DNA of 64,000 nucleotides from Gordionus sp. m RMFG-2023 (Eukaryota; Nematomorpha; Gordioida; Chordodea; Parachordodidae): positions 49,556,569 to 49,620,568 of the forward strand of contig NC_088776.1 in assembly GCF_954871325.1 (NCBI RefSeq), given 5' to 3'. The translations under genes and the position numbers were made by a program. Positions 12,001 through 22,435 of this stretch are shown here, piece after piece. How positions within the stretch are numbered: the stretch's first letter is position 1; each line of letters starts with the position of its first letter. Below the pieces are notes generated by a model, which ran no database searches, was not told the origin of the DNA, and worked only from the letters and a program-made list of their open reading frames with translations.

Positions 12001-15000
12001 CTAAACCAACTAGTTTAAATATAAATATTGCTTCACCCCAGTCTGGGTTCTCGGTAAATGAAATAATGAATGTAATAAAAAAATTACGTAACAATAAAGC
12101 TCCAGGGCTCGACAACATTACTGCTGAGTATCTAAAGATAGCACCTAGAACGACATCTTCCTTCCTTCTGGCCCTCTTCAATAAAATATGGGAAAGTGGA
12201 AGTACCCCAACAGAATGGAACAAGTCCTTTTTATGTAATTTCCCCAAAACTGCAAATCCCCAAAAATTTACTGATTATCGTGCGTGCGCTCTAACATCTA
12301 GCGTGTCCAAAATATTTATGGTACTTATAAAAAATAAAATTGCTCAATCGACGCCTAAACTTTTTCCTAAACATATTTGTGCTTATAGGCCAAATAAAAA
12401 TATATTGGAACCTATATTATCTCTGAAAATAATAATGCAGAAGTGTCATAAATACAAGATACCCTTATTCTACACATTCATTGATTTTAGTAGAGCATTT
12501 GACAACGTTAACCATGTAGCTCTTTGGGAAACGCTAGCAGAATGCGGTATTGTAACCCAAATAATTCGAATCTTAAAAAATCACTATTCAAATTTATTTG
12601 CTTGTTTCAAAATAAATGATAAAATCTCTCCCTTCTTCAGGATAAAAAAAAGGTGTAAAACAAGGCTGCACCCTCTCACCTCTCCTTTTCAACATAATAA
12701 TCAATAAATAAAAGATGTACTCGGAGCTGCTGATCTAGTTGATATAGGATCAAATGAGAAGATTTTTTTTGTAAATAGGACAATATCCTATGCGGATGAT
12801 ATTGTAGTAATCTCGAAAAGTATTGAAGAAACCAAGAATCTACTTTATCTAATTGAGACTGTGAGCTATAGAGTGGGACTTAGGATCAACTTTAACAAAA
12901 CTGTTATTCTTCCCTCCCCAAACGCGCCTTCAATTCAAAATTTTACAGTTGGAGAGAATACAGTAAAAATCGTAGAGAAAATAAAATACTTAGGTGTAAT
13001 CTTAGATAATAAAGGAAGTTGTAAAGATGAGATGAAGATGAGAATACAAAAAGCTAGAGGTGCGTTCTATAGATATAGGAAAATATGAAAAGCTAGAGAA
13101 ATCCCAGTATTTACTAGATTGAGGATATTCAACTCGTCGATAGTTCCAATTGTATTATACGGTGGGGATATCTGGGAGGCAAAGAGATAAGGCGTCTTCA
13201 ATCTTTTATAAATAATTGTCTTCGCACTATACACGGTATTTTCTATCCAAGAGTTATCTCAAACTCAAATCTTTGGAGGAAGTCAACTCACACACCAATA
13301 AATATTACTTTTAAAAAACGCCGGATTCAGTGTGTTTTTTAAAAATATTTGAATGCCTGTAGATCCTCCTGATCCGAGAATAAAAATTTTATTTTTTAAT
13401 ACACTAGAAAAAAATAGCAAAGCTTCATATTCATAAGATGCCTCCCTTAATATTGTAGATATAATATGTAAATAAGATAGCATTGTGGTCAGTTATATTG
13501 AGATTTTTTTCACTTACGTATATTTTTATTATATTTTTCTAGCGGAGAAAGTGTTTTATCATAGCACCATTAAATATGATATAAAGACAGTGCTAATCTT
13601 TTTATGCTGTCCAACGTATATGTATCCTTTTTTCATAATGATTTAGCTAATGATTGAAATTTAAATATTAAATTCTTTAGACAAAATTGTTCACTGCTAA
13701 GTAGTGAAGGTCACGGTCCGGTCTTTGGTACGGACTGGACCGATACCCTAGGACCGGACTGGACCACGGTCCTTAAGAAAAAGATTGATCCAGACCGTGG
13801 TCTTAAATAAAAAGACCGGTCCAGGACGGACTTTTTATTTGTTTAAAAACATATTTTGTTTAACCTCATTTAATTTGTTTTATCATTTTATTAAATATAA
13901 GAGTATTATATAAACAATATAAAATTAATTATGAATAATATAATAATTAATACAAATATTTAATTTAAATAAATGCTAATGTCTTTGTTTGTAGAACTGC
14001 CATGAAAGGAATTAGAAGAGGGACTTTAAATTTTTGTTCCTTATAAATATTCTGCAAAATATCCACGCTTTTTAGGATGTTATTGGCATTATCTGTAGAG
14101 GCCAGTATATTCTCCTCCAATTGATATACACCAATTACTTCTTTTATAGCTAAGGATATTTCTTCAGAAGTTTGAGGAAATGGGATATGATTTATATCAA
14201 GTAAAATATTTTTTAATGTAAAAGAAGAATCAATAGTGAGCAGTAATGGCTATGAATGAAATTTTATTTATACTGCTCCACATATCTGTGGTAAAGCTTA
14301 TTAAAGAATTATTTTTATTTAAAATATCTTTTAAAGAATTTCTTAGTTTCTCAAAATTAGCTGCATAAAAAATTTTAACTTTGTTTTTAGACCAAATTGT
14401 AGCAGTTGAGTTTAAATATTTGATTAAATTATGAAGACCTGAACTTTCAACAGTTTTCATTGGCAGACAGTCCATTATTACCCATTTTATTATTAATTGG
14501 TTTATATGTTAGTTTGAAATTTATCCAATGGTATTGAAGAAAGTAATTTTGTGCTTGTGGAGGGCATATTAAAATTAAGAAGTAGATTGTGTTTTTGAGA
14601 TATTTTCATTTTCATCATTAGAAATATATATTTTATCAGAAGTTTGCTTAAGGTACTTAATTATTTTATTAAGAATAGGTTAAGTTATTTTGACAATGAA
14701 TTATTCAGACAGTTTCTTAAGAAAAAATAGAATTATATAAATAATAACCAAAATATTTTAATAATAATACTGCTTATTTTGATTAATTTATTGCTTAAAA
14801 TATTATAAACAATAATTTTGTTACTTGTTGCTGACGATACATTATATTTGGTACTGCAGTGAACACATACTTTATGTTTTTTATTAGGACTATAAGTAAA
14901 ATGTTTCTTGGACAAACTTATGGTTTTCATATTGTAAAATATAAATTAACAAAATCTAAAATAACTCCTCTAGAAAAATATTTAAAATATGCAAAAAAAT

Positions 15001-18000
15001 TATATTAATTGAATAGTAAAGCAAACTTAAATATTAATAAAAAACCGGTCCGGACTGTAAAAAATAAAAAGACCGGTCCGGACCAAGGTCCTCAAAAAAA
15101 GATCGGTCCCGGTCTAAGACCGATAGGACCGGACCGTTGACCTTCACTACTGCTAAGACATTATCACCAATTTCTCTTGGGCATATTCCGCAAACCGTTT
15201 CTTCAACCATGCACTATATTAATTTTTATAATATGCGTATGAATCGTAGTTTGTATTAGGTTCATTGTGGCTGGTGAAATTGATTATAGATAAGTAAGGT
15301 GCTGAATATTAACGCAAGCCAGATAGTTATAACTTTTATATAATCTGTTCTGGTATGATGCTAATTTTGACAATTTTTATATTACCAATAATTCTCTTAC
15401 CATTTAAACCATCTAACAAACAGAATAAAACAATTAAATTTTCTAATAAAACCCTACTTACGGGTTTAGTATAAGTTTCAGATTTTTCTAAAAACTTGGC
15501 TACCTTCGCGTTTTAAAGCATGACGTCATAGTTTTTATTTTGTTTATAACTCAATTTTTTTTGGTTCCATATTTTGATTTAGGACTTAAAAAAGTACTAT
15601 TCAGGCACTAAATATTATCCTACGCCAGATATATAGTTTTTTAAATATATTTTCCATTCTAGCATAATGCCAATTTTTTTTCCTACTGTCTACCAACCGG
15701 ATATAATCAATTTACAATTTAGCATTAAACATTGATAAAATTTTCAGAATAAAGCTTTCAGTTGCTCTTTAATCGTTAGATTTTTACAATAATGCTATCA
15801 GTTGTTTTTTAATCTTAAAGTTGGCCAAAATATTGTTTAGTATAAAAATAACGACGAAAAAAAAATTGTTTTTTTATAAAAGGAACTATGCCAAAGGGGC
15901 AAAACGGGCTTTGGGAGCGAAAACTCCTCGGAGAATTTAAACCCTACCCCCATAATAAATCTTTGCTACGCCACTAGGTCATGTATAAAATGTTAATAAT
16001 ACTCCTAATCCTAACAATTCAGTTATAAGTATTCAATTATTTGAGGGCAAAGATATATAGTAATATGTATATAAAATAATTTTGAATTTATAAAAGAAAA
16101 ATTTTTAATAAAATTCTAATTTACCATCTTCTGCTCCAGTAGAAAGATTACTCAGTTTAGCAAATTTAATAGGCATAGATAAAAAAATGATATTTTATTT
16201 GAAAAAAATTAGTCATCATTTTGATAAATAATTATAAACTAAAAATTTATTTTCTGTAATCTAAGTGAAATTATTCTGCGTGTGTAATATATTTCATTTT
16301 ATTGTTCAATTATGCTTAAATTTATCTGTGTAAAACTATGCAATTAATAATATTGCAGTTATAACATTATTTTTATGATATGATGCTGCAATAAATATAT
16401 ATAATGTATTACCGCAGATAAAATATGATAATGAGCAATCTTCGATATGATGGATGATATTAATTTACATAATTATTTAAATTTTAAAAAATTGATAATA
16501 AAAAATTGTTACTGATACTAGAGGTCTGCAAAATGGCAAAATTTCACAGCTCCGTCTGGTCGGAATAGTTTTGTCCCGGCGCGCCTAATTTAACCCCGTT
16601 TGGCCCATTTCCAATTTTATACTAAAATTGCCCAGCTCGATTCTTTTTAATATAAGGCCTAGCCCGAAATGTATGTTAGTTGAACACCAAAATAAACCAC
16701 TATTTATAATATAGGAGAGTTTAAATTTAAAAAAAAAACACTACTCTTGGTAAATTACTATCAAATATCAGAATTCATTAATATTCCTATAATTTTTTGG
16801 CCCGGCCCAAATAAACCCCAACCCGGCTTATGGGCCTGGCCGGGTACCGGACCGGGCATTGTAATCCTCTAAGTAATACTATATAAATACGATTTGCAAA
16901 ATTCTTCAAAGTATTTGAATTTAATGTATTTAAATTTAAAATACATTCTTTAAACATATTTGTATTTATATTATATTTTTTTGAAAATTTGTCCAACCTA
17001 AATTGATTCTAATCAAATTTGATCCATAAATTATCATGTTTTTTATGATATGTAAATGGTTACTTATGTGATTGACATTAGTAATAAGTAATATGTATAA
17101 ACGTTCATTGATATCTTTGTAAATTGTTTCAATTAAGTATATTTTTTACTCAACATAAAAGATAAATATAATTAATAAAATTTAAATGAATGAAAAACAC
17201 ATTAGGCACAATTTTTTTAAAATCATTTAATTTAAAAACAAATGTTATAGTTTGGATAGGCTACAAGCACAATCAAAAACGAGCCGGATTGGAACCTGGA
17301 AAAATTCCCTTTAATATGGTAACTGCATTAGTGGATAAAATTAGTAATTTTAAATTATATTTGCGATATATTAATTACATTTTTTGCCGGCTCCGGGCCG
17401 GATGTCTATATTTATTTATCCGGTCGGGTTTGTTACTATAGGAGGGGATTATAATAGGGTTTAAAAATTGAGCAGAAGTATTTAGCATTGTGTTTTCCCC
17501 TCAAAAAGCATATTATTTTTTTAAATTTAAGTGTCATTTTCTAAAAAAGAAATGAAAAGGGTGCTTCCAAAGTCACAATTTTATTTTATAAAATATTAAT
17601 TTATTATTGTAATATACGAAATCGAGTTAGGACGCATGATGTATAAATGCGAGTATCATTTTTTTTTTATTTTGAAAATTTTTTGACTTAAAGGTAACAG
17701 GATATTTGCTCATTAAAAAAACTTAATAATCATATTTATAATTGAATTTTTTTTAAATCAATAATGTAAATACATTATTATAGCGCTCGCCGATTATTCC
17801 ATAACCACGGATAGAAATATCAAATTTTCCGGCATGACCACATGGGTAGGAACCACTTCCATGGAAATCACGATGAAAATCGAACAAATGGCCCAACCTT
17901 TAGTATATAATATAGAATTTTTAGTTTTAGAGGCTGAATATTTTATTTGTTGCTTTAAAAAGCTCAGTAATTTCGATGGCAACAATATCGAGCAAAATGT

Positions 18001-21000
18001 TACGATAATTTTACGACGCCTTTAGTTTATTATGAAGAAAGTATTTTCTATTTCTAATTGTAGTAATTAATAGTTTTTTAATATATTCGTCTAAACGAAA
18101 TTTGCCAAATTATAATACGCGAATTAATCAAACAGCATTTTATTCTTAAAATTCCATATATCTAAGGTTTTAATATCTTTTCCTACTACTTAATTTTTTT
18201 ATCAAAAGTGATAGTCTTATTACCGGGACTGCACCTAACCACTTTTTACCCCTATTCCATTCTAATATTTACCAAAATAGACCCGATATGCTTTATTATT
18301 CAAAATCTTATATAGTTGCTTGATTATACCAGGTTCTATTTCCACTTTTGGTCGAAATCGATTTATTGCCTAAATATTATTCTTAAGGGTTCCTTCTACT
18401 ACCTTTACATTAAAAAAACCTTCAAAAACTAATTTTAAAAATGTTTTCTATGTAATAAAAAAAAGTTCTTAGCCTAATATTTTAATTATTATAGAGTCCT
18501 ACTTTTTTAGTCTATTATAAACATTATTTTTATCTCGTGATAATCAAAAAAGCTACAATAATGAAAACTAAAATAGAGAGTTTTAGCAGCCAAGTCATAT
18601 TTTAATCAGCTTATTCACTTTGAAAATGATCAAAAGTAATTGATATGCAATTTCCTATCAAGACCCTGATCTGATCAATAGTTAAACAATCAGTCAATCC
18701 TGGAACTTACTTTTTCCATAAAATTAATACTTATGGAAACCAGGTACCCGACTTTCTAAGCAGAGTTGTTAAAGTATCTAGATAAAAAAATGTTATATCT
18801 GTACTACATCTTTTAAGATGCACTTTTATAAAAAAATTATTAGATACATTTTTAGATATATTTTGATGTAATTTTTACGTTTTTTTATATTAGAAATATT
18901 TAAATTATGTTTATTAAATATTATGTCGGAATTTATTTCATTACAAAGATAAACCAGACAAATTTTATTTTACCCAATGGATGATAACAACATAGTGATG
19001 ATGAAGAAATAATTAACCCAGCATCAATCTCCTGATCATTTATAAAGCCTAAATTTCTCATAATTAAGCAAACAAATTTCTAAGGATTCGCCATGTCTTC
19101 CTAAAAATACCCAAATTTTAGTTAACATTACTTCAACGTGCAACATTTTAAAAGGCTAGAGGGGTAAATAGTGAATATTGACATTTATAATCATTTAATT
19201 ATATATTTTATATATAGCAGGGCGTCACTAGCCTTTACAATCTCAGGGTGCTCCTAACTTTTTCAAATAAGCTTTTTTTAGTTAACATTTTAAAAATGAC
19301 ATTTTTTTTCTTTTTTGGGTTAAAAAAATCTTCAAATTTTTCAGGAGTCTCAAGCCCCTGCTCCTCCCTCCTTTAGTGACGCTACTGATATATAGATGAG
19401 ATAACAACTAATTAATTTTTTTTATTTCACTTCAAAAATCGAAATTTTACAATAGAATCCTAAATGAGGCATTATATGCACATCCTACATTATTAAAGTA
19501 AAAATGTATCTTGAAATTGTATATGTATCTGAATACATTTAGGCGATGTATGTATATATCGATGCATTTGAAGTATCTTTTACCAACTCTGATTATAACT
19601 AATTAAATTTACTTATTTTTCTTAATATTTTTTTAGAAATTCATTTCATAAAAATTATGATTTGAAGCCCTCTTTAATTCCATCGAACAAACAAGAGAAA
19701 ATAAATATTTTAAAACTTGTTTAATTGATAAAGCAACAATTTAATTCTGACATATTTCAAAAAGTTATTTCCATAAATATATTTTAATATAAATTTCAAA
19801 TCTGGATAACTTTTTTGAAAGTTGAATAAAAGATATTATTTTTTAAATGATAAAAATCGTGATTATTTTATCTAAAAACCACAATATTAAAATTGGGAAA
19901 ACTTGGAGGAAATTTCCAATTTTTCCCTCGAAATTTTCCCTACGTTTTGCTATATGACTAGCAATGATATCCTCATCTCTCTACATTTAAAAGGGTCCTG
20001 ACAGTAGGTTAAATTATTGTCTAACAGTACCAATATACACAAATCTACTGCACTTGTATGTTGGATCTTGATGTGGAGATTTTATCTTCCATGATACGTA
20101 CTACATCAGATCTTAAATGGACAAAAGTTATATTTAATTATTTAATAATCTTAAAATCAAAAAGTGAATAATTAAAAAATAGGATGCAAAATTAATTTAT
20201 AACCTAATGTTGTTAAACGGCTCGATTTGAGCCGATTTTAAAAAACGGTTCGTTTAAATTTACCTATATAAATGTGGCAAGTCAATGAATACATTTATTG
20301 AGAACGATAGTCATTGATTTTTTAATTGTACTAAATACAATTTCATATATATAATATTTGGATATTATTCTATAAATTTAATATAACCTTTGACATATAG
20401 TTTATGAATGTATCAGTACGATATTACACTTAACACTATGGTAACATTACTATGTTACTCCCAAATATTGTTTACTTTATAAAATATTATTTAAAACTTT
20501 TAGAATGAAACTATTAATAAGGATCATTTTTATAAAAATATTGGCTCATTTAATATTTTCTATGGGCGCTGATCCGATTTCGATCTACTTGTTTCTTACC
20601 GTATAATCATATTCTTTTAAAAAAAATTTTATTATTCTTTATATAACGTCAAGAAGAATATATAAATTTAAAAGGATAGCACACCCTTAATATTTTTTTA
20701 TTATTTTCTCCTGTTTACTTATTTATATCAACTCTTTATGATCTAATCTATTTCTCTAGGTAAACTCCCAGTCTACTAAATCGTCTTCTAACACCTCTCA
20801 AGAATGGTGTCACGTGTTAGAAACAAAGTTCTTGATGGTAGCCAGAGACCGATCTGATCCGGCCAGAATTTCCGTTTTTGTTAATCCTCTCCCACCTTTT
20901 GCTAAAGCTGTTGAATCATCTTCCCCTTCAAGTCACCTACCAATGACGAAAGATGAAGAACATTTGTTCGGTCAGGGAGCTCTAAATCACGCTTTGCGAA

Positions 21001-22435
21001 GGGCAGCCGCATCTCGCACCCTTCTTAAAATGGCACCTTCTGCTGAGGAAAGGGAAATTATGCATCAGCTTTTCTCCGAAACTATAGATCCCCTGGCCGG
21101 GACCTTTAAGCACAGGTTTTTACCTCATAGAAGTAGATGGATGCATGACACACTTGTCAAAACCGTGATCATTTGTCATCCTCAGGTAAATCTTTTCCTG
21201 TCTATCTAATTTAATGACATACGTTTTATATATATAGCATAGTATTATGGTTATATTATATGTTGTCGAAAACCTCGTCAAAATTTTAGCCAAAAAATAA
21301 ACCTCTTTAGAGATTTGGTAAGAGAGTTACATCTCTCATCCACAAGCCAAATCTCAAGGCCTTGGGTAATCTTTTTTGGATCAAATCTTGATTTATCGTT
21401 TTTAAAAAAAGCGCCTAAGTTTAGGTGACAACACCATGTCATCCTATTGGCTTAAACAATTTTTGAGGAATATTAAATAGATAAAAATAACTTAGTAATG
21501 CCAGAAATAAAGGGAATACTTCAAAAAACTAAATGTAATAGCTTTGAAATCTAATACCCCAAAAGACAACCTTTTACTCTTAGGTATAAAAAATATAGTG
21601 CGAAACATAAAATATGTAATAACGGTTAAATTTCCATGGGCCTTTAAAGCATGCTTTATATCGAGCCAGTATAATCAATTAGGTTGTGAATGATATCAAT
21701 TGGTACTGTATTTAAACGATGTTATAATGCAGATGAATGAAGTTATTCCTTCACTATCTTTCATTTTAACGCAACTCCCGTTTATTAACGACATTTTCAA
21801 TAACTTGATGAAAAAAAATTCTCCATATCAGGAACGCAATTTGAACAACACTATATTTGGAGGATTTCTAATGCGCCAAGCTTACGAATTGGGTTGGGTT
21901 ACTGCATTTTCTTTCATGAGAATTAGGCCAAAAATTTTGCGCGTTGACGATGTAGTTTTCAAACAATCCGTCAGTATAGGATCCATACTCTATCTTTCTG
22001 GACAAGTTTTTAACCACTTTTTATAATATACTTTCGTTTATACATAATACGTGCTTTAGATTCGATTATTATTCTTATAAAATTTTAGCTACTTCTTTAT
22101 AACCGCAATTAATATTCAAAATTAATTATCGATAATGCTATTAAGTTAATACAATCTTTTTTTTAACGCAAAATGAATTTTATAAGGTAGTTTACACATC
22201 GGGCAAAAACGTAATGGTAAAGGTTCATTCTGAAATGAAGAACATGGAAACTGGGAATCTTTCCACTTGCAATATCATGCATTTTTTATTCCAACCTTCC
22301 AATATTCCTCTCAATGATCATATTCTCATACCAGAAGATTTACCACCAAGAGTCATACCTCAATCTTATTCTGGTAATATTAAATGCTTCTATAGGGGGA
22401 GGGGGGCATTCCATGACAAATCGATCAAAAAATAA
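5796..22435 (+). CDS. ACOT9: Acyl-CoA thioesterase 9-like gene (six visible exons)
   Basis: This gene encodes a mitochondrial double-hotdog acyl-CoA thioesterase, a family that hydrolyses fatty acyl-CoA to free acid and CoA. The six exons join in consistent phase into about 421 residues and end in a normal stop; animal ACOT9 is roughly 400-440. Recognisable blocks in order are MMDSYSTAILPL and IRFGRLLEDLDT (exon 1), FNMVTALVDKI (exon 2), SGMTTWVGTTSMEI (exon 3), FLMVARD and LLKMAPSAEERE (exon 4), TIFGGFLMRQAYELGW and VDDVVFKQSV (exon 5), and VKVHSEM (exon 6). The order and spacing match vertebrate ACOT9 from memory. The very N-terminus with the targeting peptide is missing from what I can place. 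Introns are 11.2 kb, 0.44 kb, 2.9 kb, 0.65 kb and 0.18 kb; the first visible one is packed with transposons. The frame is intact throughout, so the gene looks functional. Confidence 0.9.
6002..8750. other. First part of the large ACOT9 intron
   Basis: AT-rich intron DNA. A run of 13 G residues sits near 7384-7396. Open frames on both strands around 6014-6434 are short and resemble nothing I know. A moderately GC-rich stretch at about 8290-8420 has no recognisable content. Confidence 0.4.
8750..10169 (-). mobile_element. 5'-truncated RTE-like LINE, minus-strand copy
   Basis: Reading on the minus strand from 10169 down, this copy begins inside the reverse transcriptase domain. It carries the FIDFSRAFDNVNH block, the YADD catalytic motif (around 9445-9456) and the KYLGVILDNKGS block, and it continues past 8913 into a C-terminal RIQFLGHIIRNSDN segment and a probable 3' UTR. 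Bases 8913-10169 are the reverse complement of 12074-13331, with only about six differences noticed. The same two frame breaks seen in the plus copy are present here. The 5' truncation is typical of LINE insertion; alternatively the arm arose by inverted duplication. The exact 3' end is uncertain. Confidence 0.8.
10170..10690 (+). repeat. Probable 5' UTR of the plus-strand LINE with short tandem duplications
   Basis: This stretch lies between the two LINE arms and directly upstream of the endonuclease frame. From 10320 to 10470 it repeats related units built from gctagctggttt, gaccttctttta and tacttgactcttgct, two to three imperfect copies. Such repeated 5' leaders are common in LINEs, so I read it as the element's promoter/UTR region. 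No coding capacity was seen. Confidence 0.45.
10691..13331 (+). mobile_element. RTE-like LINE, endonuclease plus reverse transcriptase, nearly complete
   Basis: A 658-residue open frame (10731-12707) starts with an apurinic-type endonuclease: GIQETHYP, IILGDLNMNIG, SQIDFFIS and SDHRLL. It continues into a reverse transcriptase: LRNNKAPGLDNITAEYL, TDYRACALTSS and FIDFSRAFDNVNH. In a run of eight A residues near 12653-12660 the frame shifts: the expected GVKQGCTLSPLLFN continues one frame over. A second shift near 12705 precedes the ISYADDIVVIS catalytic block (about 12780-12815) and KYLGVILDN (to 13088). The copy ends abruptly at 13331, before the C-terminal segment present in the minus copy. 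In the family the endonuclease nicks target DNA and the RT primes on it. This copy is probably dead. The open frame extends slightly upstream (IASLNING), so ATG 10731 may be internal. Confidence 0.85.
13332..13693. other. Intron DNA between the LINE and the hAT element
   Basis: AT-rich, with no recognised feature. The LINE sequence stops at 13331 and unrelated DNA begins. Confidence 0.35.
14230..14475 (-). pseudogene. hAT transposase fragment (RNase H-like fold part)
   Basis: The 81-residue frame contains KYLNSTATIW, then LRNSLKDILNKNNSLISF and TTDMWSSINKISFIAITAHY. This matches the first conserved acidic block of hAT transposases (T.D.WS......FI.IT.H). On the same strand the sequence continues to about 13990 with ISLAIKEVIGVY and ASTDNANNI, the next block, interrupted by a stop. 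It belongs to the 13702-15149 element and is not expected to give an active enzyme. Confidence 0.75.
14733..14930 (-). pseudogene. Degenerate BED-type zinc finger of a hAT transposase
   Basis: The frame reads KVCVHCSTKYNVSSATSNKI after a basic N-terminal stretch. The CxxC pair and downstream spacing recall the BED finger that begins hAT transposases; the histidine-containing half is poorly preserved. Its position upstream (on the minus strand) of the catalytic fragment supports the reading. Confidence 0.5.
15158..16510. other. Intron DNA; possible hAT-type end near 15976
   Basis: Mostly AT-rich and featureless. At about 15950-15977 the sequence ends in tttgctacgccacta, the inverse of the tagtggcgtagc-type hAT terminus. 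A matching left end was not found, so only a decayed fragment is supported. Confidence 0.35.
16519..16871. mobile_element. Short hAT-type element, tagaggtctgca family
   Basis: The left end is tagaggtctgca, and the right end tgtaatcctcta is a decayed inverse of it. The flanking 8-mers are actgatac (16511-16518) and agtaatac (16872-16879), matching at six of eight bases. Subterminal DNA is GC-rich (gtcccggcgcgcc on the left; ggcccggccc and ggccgggtaccggacc on the right), unlike its surroundings. The element is 353 bp with no coding capacity. Same end sequence as the elements at 26623 and 48986. Confidence 0.65.
17251..17343 (+). CDS. ACOT9: ACOT9 exon 2 of those visible
   Basis: The acceptor tgttatag ends at 17250, and the donor gtaatt begins at 17344. 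With the last base of exon 1 the exon reads V-WIGYKHNQKRAGLEPGK, then IPFNMVTALVDKI. The MVTALVDKI block is the best-conserved stretch of the N-terminal hotdog domain in ACOT9. It ends in phase 1. Confidence 0.85.
17784..17902 (+). CDS. ACOT9: ACOT9 exon 3 of those visible
   Basis: The acceptor ttattatag ends at 17783 and the donor gtatat follows 17902. The exon reads LADYSITTDRNIKFSG, MTTWVGTTSMEITMKIEQ, MAQPL, matching the beta-strand block SGHVSWVGKTSMEV of vertebrate ACOT9. It ends in phase 0, in agreement with exon 4. Confidence 0.85.
18762..19590. mobile_element. 660-bp-type DNA element, copy 2, split by a younger hAT MITE
   Basis: Same family as 2524-3187. The left end agagttgttaaagtatc and the right end (reversed agagttggtaaaagatac) form inverted termini. 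A separate 170-bp hAT-type element lies inside (19218-19387), so this copy is older than that insertion. It sits in ACOT9 intron 3, in the same orientation as the gene. No coding capacity. Confidence 0.6.
19218..19387. mobile_element. 170-bp hAT-type MITE with perfect 8-bp target duplication
   Basis: It begins cagggcgtcactagcc and ends tagtgacgctactg, inverted relatives. Identical 8-mers atatatag flank it at 19210-19217 and 19388-19395. Length, ends and target duplication fit a hAT MITE. It is inserted in the older repeat at 18762-19590. Confidence 0.8.
20205..20262. repeat. Left-end fragment of the gttgttaaacgg MITE family
   Basis: The stretch contains tgttgttaaacggctcgat, then tgagccgattttaaaa, matching the left end of the TA-flanked palindromic family (complete copies at 58760 and elsewhere). 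The rest of the element is missing. Confidence 0.6.
20760..21185 (+). CDS. ACOT9: ACOT9 exon 4 of those visible
   Basis: The acceptor is tttctctag and the donor cag|gtaaat. This is the longest exon: 142 residues in phase 0 at both ends, of clearly higher GC than its surroundings. It begins VNSQSTKSSSNTSQEW, runs through FLMVARDRSDPARISVFVN, HLFGQGALNHALRRAAASR, LLKMAPSAEEREIMHQLF and SRWMHDTLVKTVIICHPQ, and so links the two hotdog domains. The serine-rich start is longer than I recall in vertebrates. Conserved MVARD and LLKMAPSAEER blocks identify it firmly. Confidence 0.92.
21832..22005 (+). CDS. ACOT9: ACOT9 exon 5 of those visible
   Basis: The acceptor is ccatatcag and the donor gttttt, a weak but GT-type site. 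The exon reads ERNLNNTIFGGFLMRQAYE, LGWVTAFSFMRIRPKILR, VDDVVFKQSVSIGSILYLSG. IFGGFLMRQAYELGW is the start of the C-terminal hotdog domain; the family's active-site region lies here. Phase 0 at both ends. Confidence 0.92.
22187..22435 (+). CDS. ACOT9: ACOT9 last exon
   Basis: The acceptor is tttataag at 22186. It continues VVYTSGKNVMVKVHSEMKN, then NIMHFLFQPS and PPRVIPQSYSGNIKCFYRGR, ending at TAA 22433-22435. YSGNIKCFYRGRGAFHD lines up with the tail of vertebrate ACOT9 (tyrosine, glycine, then a GxRxF element), so reading through to this stop is preferred over splicing at ctg|gtaata. An AATAAA signal lies at about 22461. Confidence 0.85.
   Translation, partial: VVYTSGKNVMVKVHSEMKNMETGNLSTCNIMHFLFQPSNIPLNDHILIPEDLPPRVIPQSYSGNIKCFYRGRGAFHDKSIKK

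Larger units (their letters stand above)
13702..15149 (-). mobile_element. hAT element with perfect 8-bp target duplication
   Basis: The ends are inverted repeats starting tagtgaaggtcacggtccgg on the left; the right end reversed reads tagtgaaggtcaacggtcc. The element is flanked by identical 8-bp copies of ctgctaag (13694-13701 and 15150-15157), diagnostic of hAT. Within about 120 bases of each end the word ggtccgg/gaccggtcc recurs many times. The interior carries decayed minus-strand transposase: a degenerate BED-like finger (VCVHCSTKYNVSS, 14733-14930), a block with FTTDMWSS (14230-14475), and the STDNANNI region (about 13990-14220). The C-terminal dimerisation domain is absent, so the copy is non-autonomous. 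Length is 1,448 bp. Confidence 0.9.

Noticed and set aside
12650-12665. A-AAA-AAA slippery heptamer as a programmed minus-one frameshift in the LINE
   Set aside because: The shift required to continue into GVKQGC is +1, and an extra A in a homopolymer is the simpler explanation.
22370-22376. Splice donor ctg|gtaata that would end ACOT9 exon 6 early
   Set aside because: Reading through gives a tail that resembles the known ACOT9 C-terminus and reaches a stop, and no later exon with the expected sequence was found.
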